The notes under the pieces are model-generated. The model did not search any database, had not been told where the DNA came from, and saw only the letters and a list, made by a program, of their open reading frames with translations. From Vicinamibacterales bacterium (lineage in GTDB: Bacteria > Acidobacteriota > Vicinamibacteria > Vicinamibacterales > UBA8438), in NCBI GenBank assembly GCA_937766455.1, contig CALLXD010000061.1, positions 1 to 37,952 on the forward strand: DNA of 37,952 bases, written 5' to 3'. Made by a program: the position numbers and the translations under genes. This document shows positions 23,819-33,652 of this stretch, piece by piece; the first letter of the stretch is position 1, and each line of letters opens with the position of its first letter.

Positions 23819-26671
23819 CTACTTAGCCGACTTTTCCTTTCGAGACAGAACGGCGGACAGATACTGGCCGGTGACTGACGCAGGGGAGGCAGCGATCGCT
23901 TCAGGGGTGCCAGAGGCCACGACCTGACCTCCACCTCGCCCGCCCTCTGGTCCCAGGTCAATGACGTGGTCCGCGTTCTTTATGACATCCAGGTGGTGCT
24001 CGATGACGACAACGGTATTGCCCTGGTCCACTAGTTGCTGTAACACGTCGAGCAACTTCCGGGTGTCCTCGAAGTGAAGACCGGTCGTTGGCTCATCCAG
24101 AATATAGACGGTGCGACCGGTACTCCGCTTTGAGAGTTCCTTCGACAACTTCACCCGCTGTGCCTCGCCACCCGACAGCGTCGTTGCCGACTGGCCGAGC
24201 GTGACGTACCCCAGCCCCACTTCTTGCAAGGTTCGCAGTTTGCTGGAAATTCGTGGGAAGTTCTCGAGCAACGGCATCGCCTGGTCCACGGTCAATTCGA
24301 GAACATCAGCAATCGAGGCTCCCCGGTACCGAATCTCAAGCGTTTCTCGATTGTAGCGGCGTCCTTTGCACTGCTCGCATGTCACGTACACATCCGGCAG
24401 GAAGTGCATCTCGATGGCGATGACCCCGTCGCCCTGGCATGCCTCGCAGCGACCACCCTTGACGTTGAACGAGAAACGCCCCGGTTTGAACCCCCGCGCT
24501 TTGGCATCGGGCAGCATCGCAAAGAGCTCGCGAATAAACGTGAACAGTCCGGTGTAGGTCGCCGGATTCGACCGGGGGGTCCGCCCGATCGCCGACTGGT
24601 CGATCTGAATCACTTTGTCGACCAGATCGACGCCATCGATCCCGCGGTGCGCCCCAGGAACCGTCGCGGCGCGATAGAAGTCACGAGCCAGCGCCCGGTA
24701 GAGGATGTCATTCACCAGCGTCGACTTCCCGGAGCCGCTGACGCCCGTGATGGCCGTCAGGAGCCCCAGGGGCACCGCCACGTCGATGTCGGTGAGGTTA
24801 TTGGCCCGGGCGCCCTTGATGACTAGTTCACCGCGGTCCGGCGACCGGCGCTCCACCGGGGTCGGAATGGTGCGCTCGCCGCGCAGATACTGGCCGGTCA
24901 GCGAGGAGTGCCCACCGGCCAGCAGTTCGGCCGGCGTCCCCTGGAAGATCACCTCGCCGCCGTGCTCTCCAGCGCCGGGCCCAAGGTCCACCAGATAGTC
25001 CGACGCCCGAATCGTTTCCTCATCGTGCTCGACGACGATGACGGTGTTGCCCAGATCCCGCAACCGGGCCAGTGTTTCGAGCAACAGTTGATTGTCCCGC
25101 TGGTGCAAGCCGATCGAGGGCTCATCCAGGACGTATAAGACACCGGTGAGGCTGGCCCCGATCTGCGTGGCCAACCTGATGCGCTGGCCCTCGCCGCCAG
25201 ACAGCGTCGCGGCACCCCGCGCGAGCGTGAGATACCCGACACCAACGCCACTCAGAAATCCGAGCCGCTCACGGATCTCCCGTACCACGCGGCCGGCCAC
25301 CAGCGTTTCCCGTTCCGACAAGTCAAGCGCGGCGAACACGTCGACCGCCTCCGCAATGGGCAGTTGCACGAAATCGGCGATGGTGCGCCCCTTGACCCGA
25401 ACCGCGCGACTCTCAGCACGCAGGCGCTGCCCATGGCACTCGGCGCAGGTTTGAAGCGACCGCAATGGCTCGAGCAGTTCCTGCTGAGCCCACGTCCCTG
25501 TCTCGAAGCGACGCCGCAGGTTTGGCAAGATGCCTTCGAAGTCGCGGCCGAACGGAGCGGCAGCGCGCGTACTGCGCGTGGTGCTGGCCCGGACGTCTGA
25601 CTGACGCTGGGCTGTGGTCGGACCGTGCAACAACAGTTGCCGCTGCTTCTTCGGCAAGCGGTCGAACGGGACCTCCAAGTCGATCGCGAAGTGCCGCTTC
25701 AGCCCAGTCAGGGCCTCGCGTACAAGCGTGTTGTCCCCCGCTGCCCACGGCGAAATCGCACCCTCTTTCAGGGTTTTCGATCCGTCCGGCACGATGCGGG
25801 CCGGATCGAAGTCATCGACGGAGCCCAGCCCCTGGCATGCGGGGCACGCCCCCTGCGGCGAATTGAACGAGAACACCCTCGACGTCAACTCCGGCATGCT
25901 GATGCCGCAATTCGCGCAGGCGAGGGTCTGCGAGAACAGGCGGTCGCCTCCCGCCAGGGTGTTGAGAATCACCACGTCGTCGGCCAGCTCGAAGGCCAGC
26001 TCGAGGCCGGTACGTAGCCGCCGCTCGACCCCGGGCCGAATGACCAACCGGTCGACCATCACCTCGACGTTGTGGTTCCGCCGACGCTCGAGCGTGAACT
26101 CCTCGTCGAGGGATCGAACCTCGCCATCGATCCGGACCTTTGTGAACCCGCGCGCGCGTAGCGCCGCGAATTCTTTCTTGAATTCCCCTTTTCGTCCGCG
26201 CACGATCGGCGCCAGCACGTTGACGCGCTCGTCGGTCGGCCCTTGCAGCACCATCTCGACAATGCGTTCCACCGACTGGCAGCTAATCGGACGGTCGCAC
26301 TCGGGACAGTGCGGTACACCCAGGTTGGCAAACAGCAGTCGGAGGTAGTCGTAGATCTCCGTCACCGTGCCGACGGTCGAGCGGGGATTCGCGCCGGTCG
26401 TCTTCTGCTCGATCGCGATCGCCGGCGACAAGCCGTCGATTTGGTCAACATCGGGCTTCTCGACCTGTTCGAGAAACTGCCGCGCGTACGCAGAGAGCGA
26501 CTCGACATACCGTCGCTGTCCTTCAGCGTAGATCGTGTCGAAGGCGAGCGAGGATTTGCCTGACCCTGACAACCCGGTCACGACGATCAGACGATCGCGA
26601 GGCAGGCTGACGTCGACGCTCTTGAGATTGTGCACGCGGGCGCCGCGCACTTCGATGCGATCGTGAGCCAT
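23819..26671 (-). CDS. uvrA: Excinuclease ABC subunit A
   Basis: A 950-residue UvrA, the damage-recognition ATPase of nucleotide excision repair. Near the N-terminus are Walker [10 protein letters not shown] and the zinc module [12 protein letters not shown]; further on come [10 protein letters not shown] and [12 protein letters not shown] ends in [16 protein letters not shown] and [19 protein letters not shown] has [15 protein letters not shown], a zinc finger CEACQGDG with [25 protein letters not shown] and [13 protein letters not shown]. All motifs are intact and the length is usual. The ATG at 26671 is adopted on homology; it lacks a clear ribosome binding site. Confidence 0.97.
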   Translation of the reverse strand: MAHDRIEVRGARVHNLKSVDVSLPRDRLIVVTGLSGSGKSSLAFDTIYAEGQRRYVESLSAYARQFLEQVEKPDVDQIDGLSPAIAIEQKTTGANPRSTVGTVTEIYDYLRLLFANLGVPHCPECDRPISCQSVERIVEMVLQGPTDERVNVLAPIVRGRKGEFKKEFAALRARGFTKVRIDGEVRSLDEEFTLERRRNHNVEVMVDRLVIRPGVERRLRTGLELAFELADDVVILNTLAGGDRLFSQTLACANCGISMPELTSRVFSFNSPQGACPACQGLGSVDDFDPARIVPDGSKTLKEGAISPWAAGDNTLVREALTGLKRHFAIDLEVPFDRLPKKQRQLLLHGPTTAQRQSDVRASTTRSTRAAAPFGRDFEGILPNLRRRFETGTWAQQELLEPLRSLQTCAECHGQRLRAESRAVRVKGRTIADFVQLPIAEAVDVFAALDLSERETLVAGRVVREIRERLGFLSGVGVGYLTLARGAATLSGGEGQRIRLATQIGASLTGVLYVLDEPSIGLHQRDNQLLLETLARLRDLGNTVIVVEHDEETIRASDYLVDLGPGAGEHGGEVIFQGTPAELLAGGHSSLTGQYLRGERTIPTPVERRSPDRGELVIKGARANNLTDIDVAVPLGLLTAITGVSGSGKSTLVNDILYRALARDFYRAATVPGAHRGIDGVDLVDKVIQIDQSAIGRTPRSNPATYTGLFTFIRELFAMLPDAKARGFKPGRFSFNVKGGRCEACQGDGVIAIEMHFLPDVYVTCEQCKGRRYNRETLEIRYRGASIADVLELTVDQAMPLLENFPRISSKLRTLQEVGLGYVTLGQSATTLSGGEAQRVKLSKELSKRSTGRTVYILDEPTTGLHFEDTRKLLDVLQQLVDQGNTVVVIEHHLDVIKNADHVIDLGPEGGRGGGQVVASGTPEAIAASPASVTGQYLSAVLSRKEKSAK

Positions 26672-26773
26672 GACACCAGGGGCAAGCGGGCGGCTCCCTG
26701 AGCGGGGCCACCGGCGACCGGGGGCACGCGGTACTGCGTGGTCCCCGAGCGTTAGTCCAAACGCCCGATGTTA

Positions 26774-27850
26774 TCACGCAGGACGCGGGGTGAACCCCGA
26801 CGCAGACGGGAGACGGTCGAAGCGATACGCGACACTCTCTGACACGACGACAGCGGCGCCGTCGCCATCAAACGCAACCCCAACCAGCGACGGCGCGGCG
26901 ACCACCAAGTCGACGGCATTGGCCCCGCGGAGTTCCTCACCGTCGCCCTGATCCAACGCGCCCGGCAGGCGATACAAGCCGGCGGCACCGGCCAGGGCCT
27001 CGACCACATACAGCGTCCCATGCGGATCGAATGCGAGCCCCTGCGGACGACCGAACTGTCGAGTCACGGTAGAGACGATACCGTCCGGGTCGATCCGATA
27101 GACCGCGTCGCGGGTGCCGAGAGTTGGGCCCGTCACAAAAAGGGCACCAGTCGGCGCCATCGCGAGATGGAACGCTGCCACGCTCGGAGGCAGCGTCGCG
27201 AACCGCGACACCTCGCCCGTCGCCGTTACGCGAAAGACCGTCCCCGAGCGGTCGCCAACATGCAGCGTGCCCTCTGCATCGAGGGCCAATCCGCAGGCCA
27301 CGCCCAAATCGGTCGCCACTGCCTCGACGTGACCGGTGGAGTCGACCGCTGACACCGTGCCGTCAAACCGGCTGGACACCAGCAGGCGGCCACCGGGCTG
27401 GAACGCCAGCGATGTCGGGTTCGTCAAGCCTGTGACGAACGACTCGCAGAACCCATCGGCCCCAACTCGAAAGATCGACACGGGCGACTGAGAGCCACGC
27501 GCCCCACTGTGTGTCAAATACAAGACCCCGTCGTCGCCGAACACCGGGCTGTCGACTTGATGCAACCCGGTGGCGACGGGCGTGCCGACATCAAGAAACG
27601 CGGTCTCACCAGGAGCCGTGGAGAGCCTGATCTCAGTCGCGCCGCCACCAAGGCCAGCGGGGACGCAGCACGCGACGGTGTCGCGGTCGGCGTACACCAC
27701 GCGCGCCGGCACTTCTCCGAATCTCACGTCAGGGAGACGCCCGGGGTCGCCGCCAATCCCCGTGCCTCGCACGGTCACGCGGCCACCACTGATGGCCGCC
27801 AGCGGACGCACCGCAGCGAGACGCGGACGCGTCAGCGAGGCTTTGGACAT
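26774..27850 (-). CDS. IPT/TIG domain plus beta-propeller protein
   Basis: A 358-residue protein. Residues about 15-85 look like an IPT/TIG immunoglobulin-like domain (SGGRVTVRGTGIGG, VRFGEVPARVVYADRDTVAC). Residues about 95-350 contain repeated SMP-30/NHL-type blades, for example LAFQPGGRLLVSSRFDGTV, LALDAEGTLHVGDRSGTVF and LAFDPHGTLYVVEAL. No clear signal peptide is seen. Such proteins often bind ligands or act as lactonase-like enzymes, but metal residues could not be matched, so no function is assigned. It lies 102 nt upstream of uvrA on the same strand and is divergent from the NlpC/P60 gene. Confidence 0.8.
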   Translation of the reverse strand: MSKASLTRPRLAAVRPLAAISGGRVTVRGTGIGGDPGRLPDVRFGEVPARVVYADRDTVACCVPAGLGGGATEIRLSTAPGETAFLDVGTPVATGLHQVDSPVFGDDGVLYLTHSGARGSQSPVSIFRVGADGFCESFVTGLTNPTSLAFQPGGRLLVSSRFDGTVSAVDSTGHVEAVATDLGVACGLALDAEGTLHVGDRSGTVFRVTATGEVSRFATLPPSVAAFHLAMAPTGALFVTGPTLGTRDAVYRIDPDGIVSTVTRQFGRPQGLAFDPHGTLYVVEALAGAAGLYRLPGALDQGDGEELRGANAVDLVVAAPSLVGVAFDGDGAAVVVSESVAYRFDRLPSASGFTPRPA

Positions 27851-27923
27851 GGCACACTACTTTAACGTGTTCTCGCCACCTCGACTGTTGCCTGGCCGGC
27901 GAGCGGCCGATACTACTAACTGG

Positions 27924-28445
27924 ATGACTCGAACGTTGTTGGTCGTGGCGATGGCCCTGCTCGTCGGCGCCTGCGCCACCCGGGGCGGTGCGGTGCCTCA
28001 GCCCTTCCCGAGACCTGGACGTAACACCACCGCGGCCCGGGCGGTACCCGATGCGAGACGGCACGCGGACGCCTACGCCATCACCTCTACGGCGCTCGAC
28101 CTACGGGGAACACCGTTCGTATACGCCGGCGCCTCACCCCGCGGCTTCGACTGCAGCGGCTTCACGTGGTACGTCTTCCAGCAACACGGCGTGACCCTGC
28201 CGCGGGTCGCCAAGGATCAATACCGCACCGGTCGCCGGGTCGACCCCGACCAGATCATCGCCGGCGACCTGCTCTTCTTCACGACCGTCGCGCCGGGGGC
28301 GTCGCACGTCGCGTTGGCCATCGGCGGTGACGCGTTCGTCCACGCACCGTCTGAACGCGGGCAGGTACGGGTGGAGCGGCTGGGCTCGAGCTACTGGTCG
28401 AAAAGATTCCTTGGCGCGCGGCGAATCGTGGACGCAGCTCCCTGA
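27924..28445 (+). CDS. NlpC/P60 family lipoprotein
   Basis: A 173-residue putative peptidoglycan hydrolase. The signal peptide ends in LLVGAC (C17), so it is lipid-anchored. After a linker the NlpC/P60 domain has the catalytic cysteine C77 in GFDCSGFTWYVFQQHG, histidine H128 in ASHVALAIGGD and the third polar residue H140 in FVHAPSERG. The active site is complete. The ATG at 27924 is chosen because it begins the lipoprotein signal; the frame is open far upstream but antisense to the neighbour. It converges on the M48 gene with 9 nt between. Confidence 0.9.
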   Translation: MTRTLLVVAMALLVGACATRGGAVPQPFPRPGRNTTAARAVPDARRHADAYAITSTALDLRGTPFVYAGASPRGFDCSGFTWYVFQQHGVTLPRVAKDQYRTGRRVDPDQIIAGDLLFFTTVAPGASHVALAIGGDAFVHAPSERGQVRVERLGSSYWSKRFLGARRIVDAAP

Positions 28446-28454
28446 CGGCTGAGA

Positions 28455-29912
28455 CTAATCCCCTGCGACGGCGATCTTGATGCGGTCTCCGCGACGGGGC
28501 TGCTCGTTCACAGCTACGCCGTTCATGACGGCCAGCGTATTCGAGGGAATGATGCTCTGACCGGCATTCTGCGCGATCGACTGCCAGGTATCTCCACTGC
28601 GCACGGTATAGAAGCGCAGCCGGTTGGGCCGAATGTCTTCGGCTTCGGCCGCGCTCAACGGCCTGAAACTCCGGATGGCCGTGTTGAAGGCCGACTCCAC
28701 CCGGTCATAGGCCGCACCATCGGTCAGACCGCCGAGGATGTAGACCGTCCCGTCGTAGTCGATATAGGCGACCCGCGCTCGCGGTTCACCCGCATCAGTG
28801 CTCTCTCCCGTGAAGGTTCCGATGAACGCCTCGAGGTCACCGACCCGGGTATCCCCTCCAGAATCGAGACGGAACCCGCTTTCCCGCATGTTGTCGCCCG
28901 CCAGTTGTTCCAAATCACAGGTGGCCGGGTCTGTCACCAGTTGCAGCACCATGTAGACCTCTTCTCCCGGCTGGGAGGCCACCACCTGGGTCGGCGTGTT
29001 GATGACCTCCCAGCCGTCCGGGAACTGCAACGCGAAACGTAGCAGCGGATGCAGAAAGTCCCGGCCACGCACGATCCCCTGATCAGGATTGTCGCCATAC
29101 ATCAACCCGTCGAGCCGGTCGAGATAGCCCGCACGGTTGACGCGAAGCTCGTTGAAGTCCAACCGCGCATCGAGTTCTTCGATCACCGGCCCAACCCGCT
29201 CGACCCGGTCCGACGCGGCTGGATGCGTCGCGAGCCAACCGGGCACGCCTCGACTATCTCCACCCTCACTGAGCCGGGACAAGGTCGACAGCATGTCTTG
29301 TACTCCCGTCGGGTCCCATCCGGTCTCGCCCGCGTACTGTGCACCAAGTCGGTCGGCTTGCAGTTCGGCGTCACGGCCGTATCGAAGAAACAACACGCCC
29401 AACCCGGACTCCGCGAGCCCCCCGACGGTGCGAGCCGCCGGTGAAAAGATACTGCCAACGGCCAGACCGAGTTGCGCACCGCTGGCCCGGGTATAGGCCT
29501 GGACACTGTGCCGGGCCGTCACGTGCCCGATCTCGTGGCCCAGCACCCCCGCCAGGTCCGCCTCGTCACCAAGAAACGCCATGATGCCCCGCGTGAGATA
29601 GACATACCCGCCAGGGATGGCAAAGGCGTTGACTGCGGGCGAATCGACCACCACGAAACTCCACGGCAGGTCCGGCCGGTGCGAGCGCGCGGCCATCTGA
29701 AGCCCGATCTCCTCGACATACTGTTGGAGGGCGTCGTCGTCATACAGCCCCATCTGGCTGCGCACTTGCGCGTCGGACTCGCGTCCCAGCGCAATCTCCT
29801 GCGCCTCGGTCATCATCACGAACTCGCGCTCGCCGGTCACGGGGTTCCGGGCACACGCGGTGAGGCCCAGCACGCAAGACAGAACAATCGGCAACAGATC
29901 TCGGATACGCAT
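28455..29912 (-). CDS. M48 family metalloprotease lipoprotein with C-terminal LysM-like domain
   Basis: A 485-residue protein. The N-terminus is a lipoprotein signal ending in GLTAC (C20). The peptidase M48 domain (about 35-260) has HEIGH at 126-130 and a third zinc ligand, E183, in AELQADRLGAQYAG. The region 290-430 is a separate domain without a family I recognise. The C-terminus (about 435-485: RFYTVRSGDTWQSIAQNAG, TLAVMNG, RRGDRIKIAV) resembles a LysM peptidoglycan-binding domain. Relatives such as BepA/YfgC act in outer-membrane protein quality control. The ATG at 29912 begins the signal peptide; the frame continues to 30002. Confidence 0.92.
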   Translation of the reverse strand: MRIRDLLPIVLSCVLGLTACARNPVTGEREFVMMTEAQEIALGRESDAQVRSQMGLYDDDALQQYVEEIGLQMAARSHRPDLPWSFVVVDSPAVNAFAIPGGYVYLTRGIMAFLGDEADLAGVLGHEIGHVTARHSVQAYTRASGAQLGLAVGSIFSPAARTVGGLAESGLGVLFLRYGRDAELQADRLGAQYAGETGWDPTGVQDMLSTLSRLSEGGDSRGVPGWLATHPAASDRVERVGPVIEELDARLDFNELRVNRAGYLDRLDGLMYGDNPDQGIVRGRDFLHPLLRFALQFPDGWEVINTPTQVVASQPGEEVYMVLQLVTDPATCDLEQLAGDNMRESGFRLDSGGDTRVGDLEAFIGTFTGESTDAGEPRARVAYIDYDGTVYILGGLTDGAAYDRVESAFNTAIRSFRPLSAAEAEDIRPNRLRFYTVRSGDTWQSIAQNAGQSIIPSNTLAVMNGVAVNEQPRRGDRIKIAVAGD

Positions 29913-30054
29913 GGTTGACTGTCTGCTCAGGACCCCATCAGGGATAAGTTGATCATTCTGGGCGTCGAGGCGCCCGTCCGGCCAGGCGTGAGAAGTGCAC
30001 ATACCGGCTGTATGTAAGCGACGAACAACGCAGCCGGGCGGAGTGCAGCGGCGG

Positions 30055-30077
30055 TCAGGATGGTCAAGTTATCCTGA
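30055..30077 (-). terminator. Hairpin after the aldolase gene
   Basis: TCAGGAT (30055-30061) and ATCCTGA (30071-30077) pair perfectly with a 9-nt loop, starting 9 nt beyond the aldolase stop. There is no U-run after it, so it may be a transcript-end stabiliser rather than an intrinsic terminator. Confidence 0.35.
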
Positions 30078-30085
30078 TCGGGTCC

Positions 30086-30994
30086 TTAGGCGCGAACAGG
30101 CACGCCGGATGTGACCTCGGCCAGCGCATCCAGGGCGCGCGAGATCTGCTCGATGGCATCGTCCGCGATCGGTTCGAGGGGGGGCCGTGCCGCGCCCCCG
30201 ACGTAACCGAGGTGGGTCAGCGCCGCTTTCAGCCCGGGAATGCCATGAATCGAGGTGACAAGCTTGGCCAGCGGCACCACCTGGCGTTGCAACGCCCTCG
30301 CGTCGTCGAGTCGGCCGTCTCGCACCAACTCGTAGATACGAAGACACGCGGCTGGGGCCACGCACGCCAAGGCCATGATTCCACCGTCGGCGCCCAGCAT
30401 GAGGCTACTGAAAAACGTGGGGCCCGAACCAACCAGCACGCTGAACTCGTCGTGCGCCAGTCCTGTCAGGTCACCCACGTAGCTCAGGTCCGGGCCAGAC
30501 TCCTTGATACCGACAATGTTCTCGTGTCTCGACAGGGTGGACACCGCCTCTACCGGGAGGGTCACTCCGGTCAGGCCTGTGAAGTTGTACAGCAGCACCG
30601 GCACGGGACAGGCATCCGCGACGTCCGAGTAGTGCCGTATGAACGACGCCGTCGTCAGTTGTCCTTTGAAATAGGACGGCGTGCGCACCAGCACCGCGTC
30701 GGCGCCAACCGCGGCCGCACGACGCGAGGCATCAATGGCGCACTTGGTGGACTGGCGTCCGGTCCCGGCAATCAGCAGGCGGCCCGGGGGAATCCGCTCC
30801 CGCGCGGCGGCAACGAGCTGTTCCGATTCGTCATCATCGACCAGGGGCGCTTCACCGTTGGACCCCAGCACCACGAGCCCTTGTAGGCCCGTGCCCATCC
30901 ACCGATCCAGGTTGCCGCGCCAGGCATCGAGGTCGAGTGCCCCGACTGCGGTGAACGGGGTAGGGATCGGCGCGAAAACTCCACTCACATGCAT
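30086..30994 (-). CDS. DapA-superfamily aldolase, 4-hydroxy-2-oxoglutarate aldolase-like
   Basis: A 302-residue class I aldolase. Schiff-base lysine K164 in IVGIKESGPD, tyrosine Y136 in VLLYNFTGLTG and GSNGE at 44-48 fit the DHDPS/NAL superfamily. The Tyr-to-Lys spacing (28) and whole-length resemblance (HVSGVFAPIPTPFTA at the start; HGIPGLKAALTHLGYVGG with PPLEPI at the end) are closest to HOGA1-type 4-hydroxy-2-oxoglutarate aldolase, which splits HOG into pyruvate and glyoxylate in hydroxyproline breakdown. Another oxo-acid aldolase or lyase activity is possible. The ATG at 30994 is preceded by GGAG and begins MHVSGVF; the frame stays open to 31117. About 490 nt upstream is gene-free but structured. 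Confidence 0.85.
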   Translation of the reverse strand: MHVSGVFAPIPTPFTAVGALDLDAWRGNLDRWMGTGLQGLVVLGSNGEAPLVDDDESEQLVAAARERIPPGRLLIAGTGRQSTKCAIDASRRAAAVGADAVLVRTPSYFKGQLTTASFIRHYSDVADACPVPVLLYNFTGLTGVTLPVEAVSTLSRHENIVGIKESGPDLSYVGDLTGLAHDEFSVLVGSGPTFFSSLMLGADGGIMALACVAPAACLRIYELVRDGRLDDARALQRQVVPLAKLVTSIHGIPGLKAALTHLGYVGGAARPPLEPIADDAIEQISRALDALAEVTSGVPVRA

Positions 30995-31100
30995 AGGTGT
31001 ACTCACTCCAGGAAAGCCTGACGCGCCACAGTAGCGAGCGCGGCTGATCGTTGTCAACGTCGAACGAGGACGCGGGGACGCGTGCCGTACAAAGGAGGGG

Positions 31101-31352
31101 CCCGGCGTCGCCGACAATGTCGGCCACCGCCGGGCTGTGGTGGGTCGTTAAGCGGGATATAGCCGACGGTGCATCCGATTGGCAACCGGGTGCCCACGGC
31201 CGGGAGCAAAACCCTTCAACGTCTTCCCAGATGGTTCCGAGCAGGCTCTCACCTGTGTCGCAGCCCATCTGGCTCGACGCTACTTCTCTATGAAGCAATG
31301 ATCGGGCCAACTTCTTACCGCCTCACTGTAGACACCAGCAAAGCATTGCAAA
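31101..31352 (-). other. Structured, gene-free region upstream of the aldolase
   Basis: On the minus strand a promoter-like pair is visible: TTTGCA (31352-31347), 16 nt, then TACAGT (31330-31325). Downstream lies a branched fold: AGCGTC pairs with GACGTT (31281-31276 and 31223-31218), CCAGATGG with CCATCTGG (31272-31265 and 31234-31227), and CAGG with CCTG (31255-31252, 31245-31242). A long nested hairpin at 31134-31101 closes it: CCCGGCG/CGCCGGG outside, GCCGACA/TGTCGGC inside. It could be a small RNA of about 220 nt or a regulatory leader of the aldolase. The rest of the gap, 30995-31100 and 31353-31481, shows nothing recognisable apart from AT-rich sequence. Confidence 0.35.
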
Positions 31353-31481
31353 CAAACACTTTAATAAAACGTATCCGTGTCTGTGCAGACAGCGACTGGG
31401 TCAATGGGCTGTCACATGGAGGCATCAGCGTCGACACCTGTGTCAGGAACGACACCAAGCCCACGGATCTGTTGTCGGAGA

Positions 31482-31889
31482 TCAGTCCGCGGAGTCTGAT
31501 TGGACGAGCAACGGTTGCTTCTGAATGCAACAAGACTCGACGACCCGTCCGCCGACCAGGTGCTCCTGGATAATCCGCTCGAGGACCGGCGGATCACACG
31601 CCCCGTACCAGGCGCCTTCAGGATACACAACGGCGATTGGACCGCCCTCGCACACTCGCAGGCAGTTGGCCTTCGTGCGAAGCACTCCGCCCTGCTCGGA
31701 CAACCCCAGTTCGCGGAGGCGTCGCTTGAGATAGTCCCAGGCGGCCTGTCCGCGCTCTTGGTCGCAGCACTTTGGTTTTGATTGATCGCAACAGAGCAGG
31801 ATGTGCCGCCTGGCCGCGCCCACCCCGACCGCAGCCGCGGTGGCCCGTTGGCTCGCCAGTGACCCTCGCTCGGCCTGTTCGTCATGCAT
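31482..31889 (-). CDS. Thioredoxin-like [2Fe-2S] ferredoxin
   Basis: A 135-residue protein with a thioredoxin-fold 2Fe-2S domain. Cluster cysteines appear as [14 protein letters not shown] (two within the usual C-x12-C spacing range) and CLRVC in [20 protein letters not shown], followed by [19 protein letters not shown], the standard ending of this family. It is a small electron carrier related to NuoE and Clostridium pasteurianum-type 2Fe-2S ferredoxin. The first 25 residues are a variable extension. The ATG at 31889 has no strong ribosome binding site. It is divergent from the AbgT-family gene, with about 118 nt between starts. Confidence 0.9.
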   Translation of the reverse strand: MHDEQAERGSLASQRATAAAVGVGAARRHILLCCDQSKPKCCDQERGQAAWDYLKRRLRELGLSEQGGVLRTKANCLRVCEGGPIAVVYPEGAWYGACDPPVLERIIQEHLVGGRVVESCCIQKQPLLVQSDSAD

Positions 31890-32007
31890 GGTGTAACAGC
31901 GGAAGACGTGGCAGGATCTAGACCGTCATGAGACCGTTCCCGCAGCGTTGGCAGAATAGCATGCCGCGAGCACCGCTCCGCCCGGCCACGCGCACCGAGT
32001 GCGGGCC

Positions 32008-33552
32008 ATGACTCGCCGCCGTGCGTCTCCGAGCCGGGCCCTGACGGTCTTTCTGGCGACCGTCGAACGAGGGGGCAACGCGCTCCCCCATCCGGGCACG
32101 CTCTTCGCGATCCTGGCCGGCGTCATCATCCTGATTTCCGCGGTCGCGGCCCGGAGCGGAATCGAGGTGGTGCACCCAGGGACCGGAGAGCTGATCCAAC
32201 CGGTGAGTTTGGCCACCGTCGCCGGCCTCCACCGGATTCTCACGGAGATGGTGACCAACTTCACCAACTTCGCGCCGCTGGGCACCGTGCTCGTGTCGAT
32301 GCTCGGGATCGGCGTACTTGAGAGTAGCGGCCTGATCGCCGCCGCCCTGCGGCTACTCGTCCTCTCGGCGCCCAAGCACCTGCTGACCTTCGTCATCGTG
32401 CTGGCGGGCGTCCTGTCCAACACTGCCAGCGAAGTCGGATACGTCCTGCTGGTTCCGCTGGGTGGCATTATTTTTCTCGGTGCCGGGCGCCATCCCATTG
32501 CCGGGCTGGCGGCGGCCTTTGCAGGCGTGTCCGGTGGCTACAGCGCCAACCTGCTCTTGGGCACGGTTGACCCACTCCTGGCCGGACTGTCGGAAGAAGC
32601 GGCACGCATCGTCGACGGCGGGTACAGCGTGAACCCCGCTGCCAACTACTACTTCATGGTGGCGTCGACGTTCCTCATCGCCGGCGCCGGCACCTGGGTG
32701 ACCGAGCGCATCGTGATCCCCCGACTTGGCGCCTACACAGGTGAGGGCGCGACCGAGGAGACCGCTGACGGCGAACTGCGCGCACTGTCGCCAACCGAAC
32801 GCCGGGGGCTTGGATTCGCGCTCGCGGCGGCCGGTGTGTTCGTCGCCGTTCTACTCTGGGGCACGGTGCCGATCGATGGATTCTTGCGCAATCCGGAGAC
32901 GGGCGGCCTACTGCGATCGCCGTTTCTCTCCGGCATCGTCGCGTTCATTTTCCTGGGCGGAACGGTGGTCGGGGTGGCCTACGGCGTGGCCACCGGGGCA
33001 TTTCGGAACGACGCCGATGTCATGAACGGCATGGGCAAGACCATCAGCACGTTGGGTACCTATCTGGTACTGGTCTTCTTCGCCGCGCAGTTCGTCGCCT
33101 ATTTCAACTGGACCAACCTGGGTCTCATCATGGCGGTCAAGGGGGCCGAGACGTTGCGCAGCTCCGGCCTGGGTGGTATCCCGCTGATGCTCACGTTCGT
33201 CCTACTCTCCGCGGTCATCAACCTCTTCATGGGGAGCGCGTCGGCCAAGTGGGCCGTCATGGCGCCCGTCTTCATCCCGATGTTCATGCTGCTCGGGTAC
33301 ACACCGGAACTGACGCAGACCGCCTACCGGATCGGCGACAGCACCACCAATGTCATCGCGCCGATGATGTCTTACTTTGCCTTGATTGTGGCGTTCTTCG
33401 AGCGCTATGACAGGAAGTCTGGGATCGGGACCGTCGTCGCCACGATGTTGCCGTACACGGTCACGTTCTTCGTCTGCTGGTCGGTCCTGTTGATGATCTG
33501 GATGGTGCTTGGGCTGCCGGTCGGCCCGGGAGCTGGGCTGACGCTAGACTAG
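32008..33552 (+). CDS. AbgT family transporter
   Basis: A 514-residue membrane protein with about a dozen hydrophobic segments, typical of AbgT (p-aminobenzoyl-glutamate/antimetabolite transporters). Recognisable blocks are [19 protein letters not shown] near the start, [55 protein letters not shown] and the C-terminal [20 protein letters not shown]. The Asn and Pro residues of the re-entrant hairpins are in place. AbgA/AbgB peptidases, which accompany AbgT in E. coli, are absent, so the substrate may differ; some homologues export sulfonamides. The ATG at 32008 was chosen; a GTG at 31999 is possible. Confidence 0.92.
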   Translation: MTRRRASPSRALTVFLATVERGGNALPHPGTLFAILAGVIILISAVAARSGIEVVHPGTGELIQPVSLATVAGLHRILTEMVTNFTNFAPLGTVLVSMLGIGVLESSGLIAAALRLLVLSAPKHLLTFVIVLAGVLSNTASEVGYVLLVPLGGIIFLGAGRHPIAGLAAAFAGVSGGYSANLLLGTVDPLLAGLSEEAARIVDGGYSVNPAANYYFMVASTFLIAGAGTWVTERIVIPRLGAYTGEGATEETADGELRALSPTERRGLGFALAAAGVFVAVLLWGTVPIDGFLRNPETGGLLRSPFLSGIVAFIFLGGTVVGVAYGVATGAFRNDADVMNGMGKTISTLGTYLVLVFFAAQFVAYFNWTNLGLIMAVKGAETLRSSGLGGIPLMLTFVLLSAVINLFMGSASAKWAVMAPVFIPMFMLLGYTPELTQTAYRIGDSTTNVIAPMMSYFALIVAFFERYDRKSGIGTVVATMLPYTVTFFVCWSVLLMIWMVLGLPVGPGAGLTLD

Positions 33553-33652
33553 TCCCGTAACCGTAATAGGTTGGATACGTCGGTCGCGCGGCGCGCGTGT
33601 GAGAAGGCGTCACAAGCGGGTGGGGCCCCGTGCCCAACTGCCAACGCGCAGG

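Noticed and set aside
30086..30994. Annotation as dapA because lysA is in the window
   Set aside because: The ends and active-site surroundings resemble HOGA1-type aldolases more than DHDPS, and lysA lies more than 10 kb away in another operon.
31117..31293. A 58-codon ORF on the plus strand preceded by AAAGGAGGGG
   Set aside because: The purine-rich site is 16 nt from the ATG, the protein has no recognisable features, and the start lies inside the nested hairpin.
31140..31320. Identification of the structured region as 6S RNA
   Set aside because: The size and a few short strings recall 6S, but a conserved closing stem and central bubble could not be demonstrated by eye.
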